Shown: in pieces, positions 39,882 through 52,463 of the stretch
Layout of the letters: each line of letters begins with the position of its first letter
Numbering within the stretch: position 1 is the first letter of the stretch
Assembly (NCBI GenBank): GCA_977006965.1
Contig: OZ345368.1
Location: 1,178,001 to 1,242,000, forward strand
Direction: 5' to 3'
DNA length: 64,000 bases
Source: Phymatolithon calcareum
Taxonomy: Eukaryota > Rhodophyta > Florideophyceae > Hapalidiales
Translations under genes and position numbers: made by a program
The notes under the pieces: model-generated
The model's database searches: none
Seen by the model: the letters and a program-made list of their open reading frames with translations, nothing else
Told to the model about the DNA's origin: nothing

Positions 39882-40109
39882 AGTACTAAAATTTAATTAA
39901 AAAATTGTTTTCTCTCAATTTCTCGCTTATGCTAGTTTCACGGAGAAATTGGGAGTAAACAAATTTTTTCAACTTCTTAGGAAAAAAGTTGATTTCTTTG
40001 TTTACAGGGAGATGCGGAAAAGTCTGTAAAAGTGAGTAATGATATGATTTTTTGAAAAATGTGGAAAAGATTGAATTTACTTTCGCAATCCCGCAACACC
40101 AAGGTTCGT
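39882..40109. other. AT-rich spacer
   Basis: AT-rich sequence with runs such as AAAATTTAATTAAAA and TTTTTTGAAAAATG. No gene recognised. Confidence 0.4.
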
Positions 40110-40391
40110 TCAGATATATACTTCTGCGAAAATCGGTTCGTATTCCTCGTCAATTCTATATTGCTCCTCAGGAGCCTTCAACGTTACGTAGACTACTTTG
40201 GAAGCCGTACTAATTGACGGCCAATGCAAGTACGACTTGTTCTTCTGCACAACAGAAACGACTTCACGTTTGACGGTGAAGGGCAGATTGATTATTGCTG
40301 AAATTGTATGAGTTGAGAACGGTTGCCCTGGGGGTACACAAGCGTGAAGAAATAAACAACAGCTGGAATGCGCCTCTGGGAACCCGCGGAA
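40110..40391 (-). pseudogene. Unrecognised open fragment without start codon
   Basis: A 93-codon minus-strand frame between in-frame stops. It has no ATG yet a strikingly protein-like composition: PPGQPFSTHTISAIINLPF, then VVQKNKSYLHWPSIS, KVVYVTLKAPEEQYRIDEEY, ending PIFAEVYI. I do not recognise the family. Its quality against the AT-rich surroundings suggests an exon fragment or a truncated gene piece, possibly transposon-derived given the neighbouring MULE. Confidence 0.4.
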
Positions 40392-41984
40392 CTAGTCGCG
40401 GTGATGTGCCATGCACGATAAAAGCTGTTGTTTAGTATCTTCGGTGGTGGGAACAAGACGTGGACGGCCTTGTTTATTGTGACATGACGGTGTGGTAAAT
40501 CATGATAATGATTGTGTCTAGAGTTAGAGTTGGCTAGTGTAGGCTAAGCTAAATACCACAGTCGTATCGAAGAAGTCTCGAGGTTGTTTGTACAGGCAGG
40601 ATTGCATTCGGCAGAAGTGGATCATAACTCGGCATGGCATCGCATCTTCTAGGACGCAAGCCTTTTGGGGAATTTTAACAGTTATGTGGAATGACTAGAT
40701 AACATCTTGTTTCGTTTTGCGCAGCTTTCTGAACCAATTTTTGAACGACTTGCCCAGCGACAGTGAACATGAGTGGTGATTTTCATAGAACTTATAATAC
40801 TGTGAACGTATGAAAGGTTCACAGTATTTTGCTTCCCAAATAAATGATACTGTAAGTTTCAAATCATTAGTAATAACGTTTCCAAGTTACACAAGCGAAA
40901 CTGCAACATGCGGAAAAACATGGATTTCATGTTCTGCGTTTTGGAACATGCGTTTCTAAAATTCATCGGCGCAGGTTTTACCCTTTTTGATTGCCAATAC
41001 TCACTGCGGGCCGTGAGCACATGCGTATTCCCCTATAGTTTAAAAAATTGCAAAAACATTAGCTGACAGAGGTTGAAAGGCATAAATATTGCCTCCGACA
41101 GAACGCAAAACCGCCCATTTTGGCCGTGTTTTGCAAAAAGCAGTCGTAAAAAGCGAAGGGAAGCATTTGAGGTTTTTAAATATTTTTAAGCCAATCTGAA
41201 TCACAAACTTGAGATATTTAAGAAAGTGCTATAATATTTTTGGATATTCGGCTCCAATAACGAGTACGGATCTGTTAAAAAGAGCCAAAACACGAAAATC
41301 TACACGAAACTTGATAAACGTGCAAAATGGAGATTCGCATGATTTGTTACGTACTCGTTTTTCTGTTACGCAATGAATTTCATACTCAATCACCAAGTGG
41401 TTTCATATAAACCTGATACTATGCTGAATCCGATCCGAATCAAACTCTCTATGCTCATCTGCGTGCCAAGCACGAAACGTTCAATCGTCAAATTAAACAG
41501 TTAGCTCTTCTGGCGAATCGATTTCGTCACGAAAAACCAATCCATTCGTTTTGCTTGCATGTCATCGCGAATATTTTGCAGCATAGTTTGGTCAGTGAGC
41601 CTCATTTTTTCTGTCCCTTCCTTGTCTACAGAAGACAACATGGAATCCATTGAGAACTATATCACAGTACAGAAGTGTGGCCTGATTCCTTTGCCCAGGC
41701 TAGAAGTAATTTTAGAGTAACCTATGTTTTATGTTGTTTTCATATATCGTCAAAAATACTTGGAAAATCTGCAAATTCATCGTTTTAAGAACTTTCCCGC
41801 ATCTCCTAGTGAGACGAATCCTGGGACTAGATCTATTTTCAATTTCTATACTCAGGTAATAAGTTATAACTTTCAAATAAAATTTCAAATTTTAAGATTT
41901 TTCAGTATTCCACTCCATATTGTAGATCATAAGATTCCGATACGTAGCACACACATCGCAATTATCATAAGAAGACATTTTTCA
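40392..41984. other. AT-rich intergenic stretch
   Basis: About 1.6 kb of AT-rich DNA without a supportable gene. A near-palindromic GTATGAAAGGTTCACAGTA area near 40795-40835 repeats ACTGTGAAC in inverse orientation. No transposon ends identified. Confidence 0.4.
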
Positions 41985-42244
41985 TCAGTTATCATACAAA
42001 AAACCTCCCGGGTACAAATTCGCGCGCAGTCGCGCTTCTTCTTGAGGAGAGAGAACAAGGAGGACTTTCCTTGGCGGCTCTTGGTTTTTCTGCTGCACTC
42101 GCTCCGCGTTCGGCGTTTCGTGCGAAAAAAAATACCGGAGCTGTATTTAAGTCCTCCGCGGGTTTCTGCCCTTTGTTATTTCCTGGCGCGCGCACGTGGC
42201 CATAACCTACACTGTCGCCACGTGTGCTCTCCTCTCTGCCTGCA
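41985..42244 (+). repeat. LTR-like sequence, copy 1
   Basis: About 260 bp are homologous to 57588-57861. Shared blocks include GGGTACAAATT, CAGTCGCGCTTCTTCTT, a TATA-like GTATTTAAGTCCTCCG, GGTTTCTGCCCTTTGTTATT and ACTGTCGCCACGTGTGCTC. It ends in CA just before a gag-like region, as expected for a 5' LTR with a core promoter. No matching 3' LTR is found downstream of the coding remains, so the element is truncated. Confidence 0.7.
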
Positions 42245-45200
42245 ATAGTTTTGGACCCAGGGTCTGAGCCAAGTGCCGTGCGCGACATCGCCGATCTACT
42301 CAAGTTCTGTCCACGCCAAGATCAGCACGCGTGGAGAAAACGCGTGCAGAACTGGATAGATTTGATCACCGCTGGAGCTACCAAGGGCGAAGATAAAAAC
42401 TGCAAGACCGTATTCGCCACTTTAGGTCCTCATATTTACGATCGAGCTCTTCCACTTGCTCAGAAGCGCATAGTCGATCATGCTTAGGAGAGCAATTTCA
42501 TTGACTACGAACAAGACGACCAAGTCGCTCCAGTATGGGAAATCGTCCATCTCATTGCATTTGAAGCCCCCCTATCGTTGTAATCATTCACTTTATCTAT
42601 TCAATCAAGAAGGAGGTGAGGTGCAAGTGTAACAAGAACGAGTCTCGTACTCAGCTCCTTTCCACCTTCCATGACTTCTATGCACGGAAGAAAATCCACA
42701 AAGGGTTTTTTCTTCATCTCAAGTTGGCGAAGTACATGCTATCACGCTGCATCGGAATGAAAATTTTAGAGAGACCACTGACCAGAGCGCTAAGATTCAG
42801 CTGATCAACACTGCTGAGTCTTACAAAGATAAGGAGAAGAAACCTCCGTATGCCCCGGCCGATTGCGACTCCGGAGACTTTAACAAAGTTAAGAAAAATA
42901 TGACTTCGGGACTGTCTTTATTTGAAGTAACTGAAGGCAATGATATCCTTTCGGTGACAGAAAAATATCAGCAAATGCATTCTGCGATCAATATAGCACT
43001 TGAATTCTCACAGGAATCATTACAAAGTCCAAACCCCACGATTCTGCGGGAAGCTCGTCTTGCAGACCCTCAACTGCGCCCTAGAGCTCCCATCACTCTT
43101 TATGACGCTGTCTCAGTCATTAGATCTCTGGAACAGTCTAATCCTGAGCAAGAAATAACGGTCGTCACTCGGGACAAAATTAGTTTCATAGAGCAGGCTT
43201 CAATTTTGGCCGATTCAAAGGATTTCAGGACACAGCGATCAATTTCCGGCCCGACCACGTCGTTGAAAACGCAAAACAAGTCCGGTTCGTTGCATTTTTC
43301 CGCTGCATCTCAAGCAAAAGAATCAAGGGAAGCACCCAGATCCAATCCAAAGAAACGAAACTTTTTCGATAGTGGCGCAAAGGATAACATCTGAAGAGAT
43401 TCTGCTTGTGAATTGCCGAGTTGATTCCCTAAAGTGCGTCGCAAAGAAGACAAATATAGGAGTGCGACTCAGAAGGAGGGTGAAACCGATGGAATGAATT
43501 TCGTACGAAGGAGCTCCTAGTTCAGAATAGCATCGGTTCATGCGTTATACGCATCTATCACCCGGGGAGATATATCCAGAATGACGATATTGCAAATAGC
43601 TTGCATGAAAGCTTCATATGTTCACGCATTTCTCTATGCGGGACATGATTTTCATTAGCCAACAAGCTATTATTCTGACGCCTGCATTAAGGCAAGAGTT
43701 GTAAGTTGCAATTAATAATTTCACTAGTTGCAAAACGACCGGGAGACAGACGAGTGCAAAAAAAAGTCGCTTGACAAACTTATTCTCACCTTCAATAACC
43801 AAGTTCAAGTAGACTTCTTATTCATCCAAGAAACTAGACGAAATCTGATACTGCATGCTAGTGACAAAGCGAGAGGACGTTTTGCGGCAACAATCCTTGC
43901 TTCAAAAGTTTTGGATTTGCATATGAAGTTTTCCGAAGAATGTGGATTGATTCTCATGGATCTCCTGAGATTGTGTTTGCCAAAGTGGTACAGACACCGA
44001 CACTAATATCTGTCAGTATTCCATCGCTGGCGAAAGAGATCGTTCCGATATCGATAACGTCGGGCAGACGTAAGCAGATAACCGAAGAAGCATCGCCTCT
44101 TGAAATACGGTCAGTGAGGACTATCGCAGGGAAGTTGGGATACATGGGCGTTGCCGTTTCTCCGCTAGCGTCCTCTGCGGCCAGTTTTCTGCAACAGTCG
44201 CTTCCTGAAATGACCGCCGGTACGCTCAAGATGTTGAACAGAGTGATACGCGACATTGGACGGCGACTCCATGAGATACAATACCCGCAGCCGTCGTTAG
44301 ACGAGCAGAAAGAGGCATACAAACTTGTGTTGAGTGACGCACGGTATCCGCACAGTGGGAAGAAGAAAAACATCGCGCAAGAAGGGTGTATTATCGGGGT
44401 TGCATACGGTGTCAAGGCGGGGACTAAGTTCCTCTGGCGTCCAACGCCACTATCAAACTCTCCATTTCTTATAAAACTAGCTCCCTTCAAATTGCCATTT
44501 CAGCTTGCATTTACAGCAAGCCCTTACATATAGCATTACAGTCATTACAGTACCGTAGGTTTCGATGCGTACTTACACCCTGCAGGATCACCAAGGACAA
44601 ATCCTAGAACCACTGCTTACAGCTGCTTACATCGTTCTTCTTACAGATACTGACACTGTTAATATTACAGTGGCGGCGCCTGCAGCCGGCTAGAGAAGCC
44701 GCGAAGCAGCTTCCAGATTCTTTCATTGATTCATTTCTCATACTGCCATGTCATCCTTTGATCCAATTCTTTTTCTATAAAGGTCCCCGCGAAGAGGCGC
44801 CCTCGGCGTTTTGCCAGGGAGCAACCCGACCACAGCCAGTGTTCCAACTTGTGCGTTTTAAACCCCAGAGTTCCACACGGTGGCATGGCTGTCGAAAAAC
44901 CAGCGAAGAGTATCGACGTCAACCATGTCCGCAGAGACTATCACAGCGATGACGGCAGTTGGCACGGCGCTAACAGTGCGGAAAGTGTAAGAAAACACCA
45001 CATGTACTCGGTTGCCGGTGACAGTGGCCGTCGATAGCAAGGGCCTCCATTGGTGTCTAGCGACGAATTCGCAGCCGCGAGATCGTGCGGTCGTCGTTGA
45101 TGTCCATCGCTTGCGCTTGCTCCACACGAACGGAGACTTGTCACGTATTGTTCGGGTGCCCGGAACAGAGAATCCGGCAGACCCTTTGACGAAACCGTTG

Positions 45201-45308
45201 GCCAGAGCGACGACGGCAATACTTGAGCAGATGCTGGCGACGGGGAAATTGGTGCACGACGTGGATGATCTTCGTGGCATTGGCATCGCGCGCGCGGAGG
45301 AAGAGTAG
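42245..45308 (+). pseudogene. Degenerate LTR retrotransposon (gag, integrase, RNase H remains)
   Basis: A series of broken frames in retrotransposon order. A gag-like stretch (42245-42487: WRKRVQNWIDLITAGATKG, KTVFATLGPHIYDRAL) is followed by a 164-residue frame of unknown role (42900-43394). An integrase-core fragment follows (about 43780-43990: VQVDFLFIQETRR, LHASDKARGRFAATIL, HGSPEIVFAKV), then a polymerase C-terminal region (44090-44430). The RNase H end (45012-45308) reads VAVDSKGLHWCLATNSQ and VPGTENPADPLTKPLA. Most of reverse transcriptase is deleted, and stops and shifts interrupt every domain. The order integrase before RNase H and the terminal NPADPLTK motif favour a copia-like lineage, but this is uncertain. 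Confidence 0.75.
44432..44839. repeat. Insertion inside the retrotransposon remnant, with clustered TTACAG
   Basis: The polymerase frame breaks at about 44431 and related sequence resumes near 44840 (VRFKP...RVPHGGMAVE). About 400 bp therefore look inserted. Within it TTACAG occurs six times in roughly 170 bp (44508-44675). Ends are not clearly inverted and no target duplication was found, so the nature of the insert is open. Confidence 0.35.
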
Positions 45309-46562
45309 CCCACGGTGGCGCAAAATGCGCAGCGTCGCAAATAACAGCGGCGGATGCGACGGGGGGAACGATGCTTGGCGCGCACTCGCGCAGGTGCACG
45401 GGCACACAGGCGCGCGGAGATGTGGATTGAACGGCACCGGGTGAATCCGACCACGGACGCATGACGCGTCGAGATCTGCGGCTGAAGGAGGCAAGCAGGG
45501 GCGTACACGTGTACATGCGCCGAGACGCGCGAGGTGCGCCGGAGTAATCGGGTGGTCGACGATGGAGGCGCGAACGTAGAGCTGTGCGTCACGGAGTTCT
45601 TCCGCGTGCGGCGACGCGCAAGAAGGCGCGGGTGTCGAATACAGATTGGTCCAGTGTCGAAAAAGAAGAATTAATTAATTTTTAAGATTTGGTATGATAG
45701 CGCATGAAGCGACGACGACTAGATTTAACCCGAGGCACGTGGATTGTGGCAGGGGAGGAGAGTTGGGGTAAACTACTTTTGTGTTTGGTTTGCCTGGTTT
45801 TCTTGCGCTACTTGCGCGTGTCCGAGCTACAGCTACTCGAGGCTGCTGGTGCGGCGGCGCCGGACATTCTAAGGCTGTGTTCTTGGGCAGTTGCCCTCTG
45901 CAAGGCGTAGTTTCAACAGTCATCTAAATAGGGTTGGATTATTTAATCCGCATCTTCCTTTCGTCTTCAACCGCATTCGTATTGAAATGAATGGAAACAG
46001 CGAATTGCGAGCGTCAACAGAAGAGTTCATAAGCACCATTACACATTCCATATTTCACTCACATTTGAAAAAAGTATTGATCGGGCCTCTCATGGAGAAA
46101 TTATCAGCTTTCTAGCACTTGCAAACAAGCTAATCTTCCTTGGCGATGCGGTAATACCAGTCATTGAGTTTGTGGAAAGTCAATATCAGCCGAGCATCGA
46201 ACGACTTTGCGTTGCTGATATCGAGAGCGGAATTCTGCTCTAAAAGAAGTACATAACCTTCAACCAGTCCTTCTCTCTCCCGTTCAGCCTTTTGTGTCAA
46301 AGCAAGGTATCTTACACTCTCAGATGCTTCAAAAGGTCGAAAATCTTACGGACAGACGGGGTATATTTCGGGACTTTGTATCGAACAAAATCTTTACTCT
46401 TGTATGACGTACTGTACTGTCACAGTTCTAAGCAAAGCCGCATGTCTTTCTCATCCATTGGCTCTGAGTTTCATGCTCCAGCCGCTACTGCCGATAATGC
46501 AAGTTAAATGGTCCAAGAAATTATCCTTCTACATGATTCTTCATCTCCGCTCCATCTAGTGC
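45309..46562. other. No gene recognised; GC-rich then AT-rich
   Basis: 45309-45600 is GC-rich with CGCGCGG and GCGCACTCGCG runs and overlapping chance frames on both strands. From 45650 the composition becomes AT-rich. No domain or terminal repeat recognised. Confidence 0.35.
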
Positions 46563-46834
46563 TTGCACTCGACTTGCTTAGACACTATTCGACTATCACT
46601 AAGCTCTAAGAAGGCAAAGATTACCGTCTTCGCCCAACTGTGCCTCGACTTCGAGATTCATTCGAAGCCCCGGACAGTCGAACGATACAATGGATTGAGG
46701 GAGCCAGCAACATTTCTGATGCTTCGACAAAACGCAATACGGCTATGTATCGGGTTCTCAATCCCATTTGCTTACCGGGGATTATTGAAGCTACCTTATT
46801 TACATTTTCCAAGCGATCTTTACCCCAAGATTAG
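46563..46834 (+). pseudogene. RNase H C-terminal remnant of a retrotransposon
   Basis: Two overlapping plus frames (46563 and 46640) together preserve the end of an RNase H/polymerase: CLDTIRLSLSSKKAKIT, then RTIQWIEGASNISDASTKRN, which resembles the terminal motif of copia-type polyproteins (W-x-x-G-x-x-N-x-x-D-x-x-T-K). No upstream domains remain. Confidence 0.5.
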
Positions 46835-47054
46835 CTACTGTCTGTCTTCCACGCCATTTATACCCTGGCCAGCTGCTATATTATCTCCAATGTTTTGCCG
46901 GCTATGCAAACATTTCTGTAACATCTGCAGACAAAGGTGCTAACTGAAATCTGCTTCATAATCCCCCGACTGACAATCGCCGAATTTAATTTAACTCTGC
47001 CCAACACCTATTCACATCTTCTTCTGGTCATCCGAGGTGAATAAACCGAAGTTT

Positions 47055-47504
47055 TCAGCATTCAAAGATTTCCTCAAGACGTAGCTTATCATCGTAGCAG
47101 AAGTCCATGGATTCGACGCTCGGCTTTAACGGCTTCTCCATATTGTCGTACATTTTGCGCTTATCAGCGCCTACGCTGACGAAATGATTTACCCCGGGAT
47201 GTCCACACAGCCTGACACGAGCGATCCCTTTCGTCGTGTGCAGTACCCAGTGCACATCGAAATACTTCCTCTCGCTTCCCTCGTACTCGCGAAACGTGTC
47301 CATGCTGACCAACCCGATAGATTTCTCTACCGACTTTCGCAGATATTTAAGATTTCGTGCTGAAGGAAAAGGTCGCGCTCTCGCCACGAGCTTGGCCCGT
47401 TTAGACCCTTTCTTAAGATTCAAACTGTCCGCTATCGCGCCCTGAGTGCATAGAAAGCGGGGGTCAAAACAAAAATACCTGACCGCCGCCATTGTCGAGA
47501 TCAA
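47055..47504 (-). CDS. Hypothetical open frame, unrecognised
   Basis: A 149-residue minus frame with reasonably protein-like composition (SVEKSIGLVSMDTFREYEG, YFDVHWVLHTTKGIARVRL, MDFCYDDKLRLEEIFEC). Its last 60 bp overlap the start of the degenerate gypsy element on the other strand. It matches no family I recognise and lies entirely among transposon remains, so it may be part of another element. The reverse strand has stops here, so it is not a shadow of the gypsy frame. Confidence 0.25.
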   Translation of the reverse strand: MISTMAAVRYFCFDPRFLCTQGAIADSLNLKKGSKRAKLVARARPFPSARNLKYLRKSVEKSIGLVSMDTFREYEGSERKYFDVHWVLHTTKGIARVRLCGHPGVNHFVSVGADKRKMYDNMEKPLKPSVESMDFCYDDKLRLEEIFEC

Positions 47505-49640
47505 GTTTCCGAAGACGCAGACTCAACTTCGCAGCTTCTGGTCATTTAATACGTATACCGTCGGCTCTTTCCCAATGAAATACACGTCGCTGCGCCGCTC
47601 AACAATATCACGCCCAATGAGGAGCATCGCGGTGCATTCGAATCATTGAAGAAAGCCCTCGTGGTACCGACAATCTTGTGGCTGCCGCAGCCAGACCTTG
47701 AATATTCAAATACCGACGCTTGCTATGAGCAGATTGGCTGCTCGCTAATGCAACGCATCCCGACGGAAAGCGGTACCCGGTCGAGTTCTCATGTCGCATG
47801 CTCTGTTCTCCGGTGCGCAAATACTCGTTGACAGAGCGTGAGTGTCTCGCCTTCGTATTGGCCATGCAGATCCTTCGGTCGTACAGTGAGCACAACAATT
47901 TTAACCTGTACATCGACTACGCGGCCCTTCGTTGAGTATTTGACATTGCGAAACTTAGTGACCGATTGAACGCTGCCGTCTTCATGTCTTCGAGTTTAAC
48001 GTCACTGACAAGTAGAAGAAAGCACCCGAAAACCTCGTGGGCGACTGAATGTCCAGTTTTCCCCCGTTCGGCTTGCGCGGACCAAGCCGGACCTTGATAT
48101 ACCTTGTCTCCAGTTAGATCTTAGCCAACTCGGCCCCAGCTCAAAGGATATTCGCGCTCGTTTTCGTGTAAGAACCACATCCACTCATCTTCATGGACTG
48201 CACTTGATTGGGATCCCATCGACGCAGCGGACGATATGACATCTCCAGTAGCTGCGCATCTGGAGAAGGAATTGGACTGAAAAGGCCGTACAGGTCACCA
48301 GCGTTTCGTTAGTCACCGTTGATGACCTCTTAGCCGCTCAGGCTTCCGATGTGAAATGCGAGAGCATCCGGACGAAAATCAACCACGGTCAATCGAGACA
48401 GTATGTCGAAGACCCTCGAGGTCTCTTGGCCAGAACTGCCCCAGTCGATGGCACGTTACAAATCTTCGTACCCGTATCCCTCAGGCAGAAGATCCTATAC
48501 TTAGCACACCAGACTCCTGCCACGGGACATCCCGGTCTCACTCGCCAGTACTATACCACGCGCCGCACCTTCTACTGGCCTTAGATGATCGCCGACATTC
48601 GCCAGGCTTCTCTGTCGTGCCACGAGTGTTACGCTGTTACCATAACCTCCAGCCGAAGGCGGATGGACCCTATTCAGTTATCGGTGAAACCTCGCACACG
48701 GCTAAGATCGACAAAGGCAGACTCAATGAAACCGTCTCCTGTGATCGGGTCACAAGGCTCCTCCTGGCCCCGCGACAGCCTCCCCGGAAAATTCGGGCCC
48801 TCTTGGTCATGGCGCAAGTCTTCCGCCTTTGCGAATTATACGGCGTCGTATATGCCAGTAAGTGTTAGACGCTGCAGATGGAAGCGTGTCACATTTGGGA
48901 ACCACATCTAACAATGTTACCCTAAGGAATTTCGCTACCTAAGGATTCTTATAGTTAGAACCGCCGTTTACTTAAGGTTAAAACGTAAGCAAAAATACTT
49001 AAGTTTATCGCTTTTAAGCACTGGGCAGACGCCAGACTCTATACTTTTTAGTTTAATTCGCAGAGTCCTGTGGTTTTGTTAACCAGTCGTTGCTTCTTAG
49101 TTAATGCTACTGAATTAATTTCAGCTCTCTTTATAGCAAACATACAGAGTAAATTTGCCTAGTTCCTTCAGTATAATTCATTCATTCACTTTATTTAATA
49201 AAAGCCCACCTGTGTTGGTTTAGGTGCGGTCTTATAATCTCATCTAATCGGCCTCAGAACTCCAATATCGACTCCGAATCAAAATCTTCTTTACCACTGT
49301 AGATGTTACCGGCCGCCGAAATAACGCGGGCAAGGCCAGAACCTCGAAGGCCTGAACGTCCTGAGCAGTACGTCGTGGACGAGAAGGACGGTATGACCTT
49401 CCGCGTACGTTGGTACGACTTTCCACCTGATCAGAACACGTGGAAGACACCTGTAAATATTCCTTAGAACCTAGTTGCTGCATACTTTCGACGTACGAAG
49501 AAAAAATCCGTGATCTGCACCAGCTTTTCGCTTACGCGGCTGGCTATATGGCTCATTCGTAAAGTTTCCCAATCGATCAGGACACGTGGGAACCATCTGG
49601 CAGATTTCCGAACAACCTAGTCACCGCATACATCCGCACG
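47446..49640 (+). pseudogene. Degenerate Ty3/gypsy chromovirus
   Basis: Broken frames in pol order. The reverse-transcriptase end is FPKTQTQLRSFWSFN (about 47500). The RNase H region (about 47640-47950) holds SLKKALVVPTILWLPQPDLEYS, then DACYEQIGCSLMQR and SLTERECLAFVLAMQIL. The integrase H2C2 zinc domain (48480-48640) reads HQTPATGHPGLTRQYYTTRRTFYWP ending SCHECY. The integrase C-terminal part (48660-48780) is SHTAKIDKGRL. A chromodomain follows (49360-49480: QYVVDEKDGMTFRVRWYDFP), with a second truncated chromodomain end at 49560-49640. About 350 AT-rich bp (48915-49255) separate integrase from chromodomain and may be an insertion. Every domain has stops or shifts. Confidence 0.8.
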
Positions 49641-52384
49641 AGTGGCATCAGTTTCAATGCCTTAAACGTGGACTTTCTGATCTTGATCTCGATACAGATC
49701 ACTGTGCCAAGTCTCGAAAGAATCGCAAGTTGCATTTCATATATAGCTTGTCAAGTTCAAGTATCTACTCTATTGGCCAAGTCAGCCTAGGCACTCAGCG
49801 CCTCACGGCCTTGTGGCTCAGGAAGAAGAAGAGAGCTAGGATCTCTTGCTCAGCCGCCTTCGAGCCCGGCTTGATTTCAATTCGCTTTACCGGCACTTCT
49901 TTGACCTCACCTGTTCGACGCACCATGAAGTCTTGGGAACGAAGCTCGTCCTCCATGATGGCCTCCATTGCGCAAGGGTCAAACGGGATCAATGCCCGCC
50001 TGGAAAAAGAGCTCGCTCACCTCAGTCTTCATCAACAACTGAGCAAAGTGCGCAAACTTCGCCCCTGCCGAGTCATCGGCCTGCGGTTCCAGTCCGTATG
50101 TCCGACATCGATGCTTAAGGCCGTCCTCGGCCAGACGGTGGTTTGTCGTGCCTCTGGACGAGCCGTCAAATCATCACGATCCGGTGTCCCGTCATCATCA
50201 GACAAAACAATAACTTTGGTACACTCTCGAGTTCTTCTTCGTCAACCTCTCGAACCAATGTTGTTTCGGTCCTCGGGGTTCTTGACGAATTCTGCACATC
50301 AGCGGCTAAATTAGACTCTCTCGCATACTCTTGCTCCACTTCGGCTGCTTTCTTTGCTTCCCTAGCCTTTCTTTCAAGATATTCGAACTATAAACCGGCC
50401 CAGCTGTTACACACGCGCCCCTTTCCAGATCTAGGGTTGCGATATCAGGAAAGACCTTCTCGCAAACGGCATCCTCGTGCATGGGCAACCTCACTACCTC
50501 GCATATCTGCCATAACTCCCGTTCTAAGGGATCCAGTCGGCCGAAAGGAAGACCGGTGCTGCGGAGTCATTCCTTTTTGGCCTCCTTGTATGGCTAGGGT
50601 CCACCATGGACCAGTGAAATTCGCACACGGCCGCTACTAAGCGATCAAGCTGCTGTGACGGTCTCACGACCTGGCCGCAAAGCCTCAAAAAGGAAATCTT
50701 TTCCATGACACCGACAAGATGGTCAGGTATCCATCAAAATCGGCCTGCAGGGCTAATTTCAGCCCCGGCGAGAAGCACATGGGCACAAGACCTCTTCTAT
50801 TGAGAGAAGAAACAGCGCCATAAGGCGTGCTGCTCGTTCGGCAGCCATTTCACGTCGACGGTACGAGGCCCGGACCATATCCATCCCGTAAACAAATCAA
50901 ACAAGAGGAGTCGCTACACAAAACCCATGCGGTGCCTTCTGGTCGGCCTATCCCTCCGTACAGCGGACTGAGGCCGCTTAGGAGCACGGGATCGAACAAC
51001 TCAAGACGAAGCATGGACTGTTTGTGTTTCCGTAAGACGCTAAACTCTTCAATACATCGTAGCTCGTCCCTTGTCGCTGCACTTGCCACATCGGCCGCGG
51101 CTCATTCCGGCAACATGAATGTCTGCTCAAACCGCAAGGCCCGTTCGTCCAGCTTATAATTCCATCGCTATCCGCACGGCGCACGAAAACGTATGCCTGC
51201 CCGTGGCATTTCACATGCCATTTTCGCAGATACGCGCATGCACCATTCACACGAAGTCATGACGGCCAACGGCACATTTTCTGCCAAGTCCGCGCTGAAC
51301 CGCCGCACCACAGAACAGGAGCCTATCTCGCTCGGGATACTTCTTCTGGCGTCCGCGTCTCAATGGGCGATAACAGAACAACGCGCTTCTCCGAACCACT
51401 TGACTCGCTGTGCTCCTCTCTGGAGGAAGTAGTGGTGTAGAAGAAAAGCTTTATTGTCTCATTTGACCTCTTTTTCGTTAATGGCTAATTTCAGCTACAT
51501 ACACCGCCGTCCACTTACATGCTGACAGTAGGGCACCCTTAGGTATGACTAGTATGATAGATGTTAGCATTTATCGCGTTCAAAACGTCGCTTGACGTTG
51601 TAAGACGGCGACGGGCATTTAAGCCCCTCGGCCGTCGTTAATGATAAATAAAACACTTTTCCGTTTGGACTGGATTTGAAGAGCAGGACTTCAGGTCTAC
51701 CGGTGCAGCACCTTCCAACCACCATTCAATAGCCTATTTGGCAATTACGTACCTCAATTTGGGCACTTCTTGGGCGACTGAAGTGCTGCCTCCAGTGCCT
51801 TCGCCCACGCTTTTTTCTGGAGTGCTGTTGCTGTCGTGCGACACCCAGTATCTACCTCCCCATTGTCTGTATCATCGGCGCTATCCCCTCGGCCATAGCA
51901 CGGCCTTGATATTCCCATACAGTGACCGCATTTGCTCTGCCATCTTGTGTAGGGGCTGTAATTCTTATGCACTTGTATAACGGATCTGCAACGGTCCGTT
52001 ATACTATAGTCCGTCCTGAACACATGCGGTAGATGGAGGCTAAAGTTACAATTGGAGATATGGAAGAATGAGCTCCATTCTGAGTGGCAGTTAGTAGTAA
52101 ATCGTATTTTTGTGTTCTGTATAGCACCAAATGAGCAGCCATTAAGTGCTTCTTTTGACGCAAGAGTGGGTTTTAGAGCTGTTTTCGTCTCAAAATGAGA
52201 TCATTGGCAAACTGTTCTTCCATTTTGTGTGATATAGCGTGATTTTCCAACTAGTCAGCGAGGGTGAGTTTGATTTTGCACACCACGTTCATCACCATTA
52301 TGGTGGTGAACGTTGATCTGCTCCTCGGCGTCAATCTAAACTTGAAAGGAGATATTTTAGAACAATTGAACAATGGACAATGTA
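49641..52384. other. No gene recognised; probable old transposon debris
   Basis: Frames on both strands are open over a few hundred bases (for example 49586-50314 and 50143-50640), but none shows a domain. The composition and lack of a consistent frame suggest old, decayed element sequence. A perfect 10-bp hairpin GTATAACGGA / TCCGTTATAC lies at 51975-52004. A 14-bp hairpin with one mismatch (ACGTTCATCACCAT / ATGGTGGTGAACGT) lies at 52285-52313, about 70 bp from the copia LTR. Confidence 0.4.
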
Positions 52385-52463
52385 TGTAGGGGTATCATAA
52401 CTAGCATTACATAAAGCGACCGACGCCTGGCCCCGGTAGTGGGGGTAAGGCAGCATCTCCACA
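52385..52463 (+). repeat. 5' LTR of the copia element (79 bp)
   Basis: Begins TGTAGGGGTATCATAACTAG and ends GCAGCATCTCCACA. It differs from the 3' LTR at about four positions. It is unusually short for an LTR. Confidence 0.95.

Noticed and set aside
41724-42248. 174-codon plus-strand frame
   Set aside because: It spans AT-rich DNA and an LTR-like sequence, with an Arg/Phe-rich translation; the LTR homology explains the region better.
49586-50314. 242-codon plus-strand frame
   Set aside because: Begins within the degenerate chromodomain remnant and shows no domain; likely a chance frame in decayed transposon sequence.
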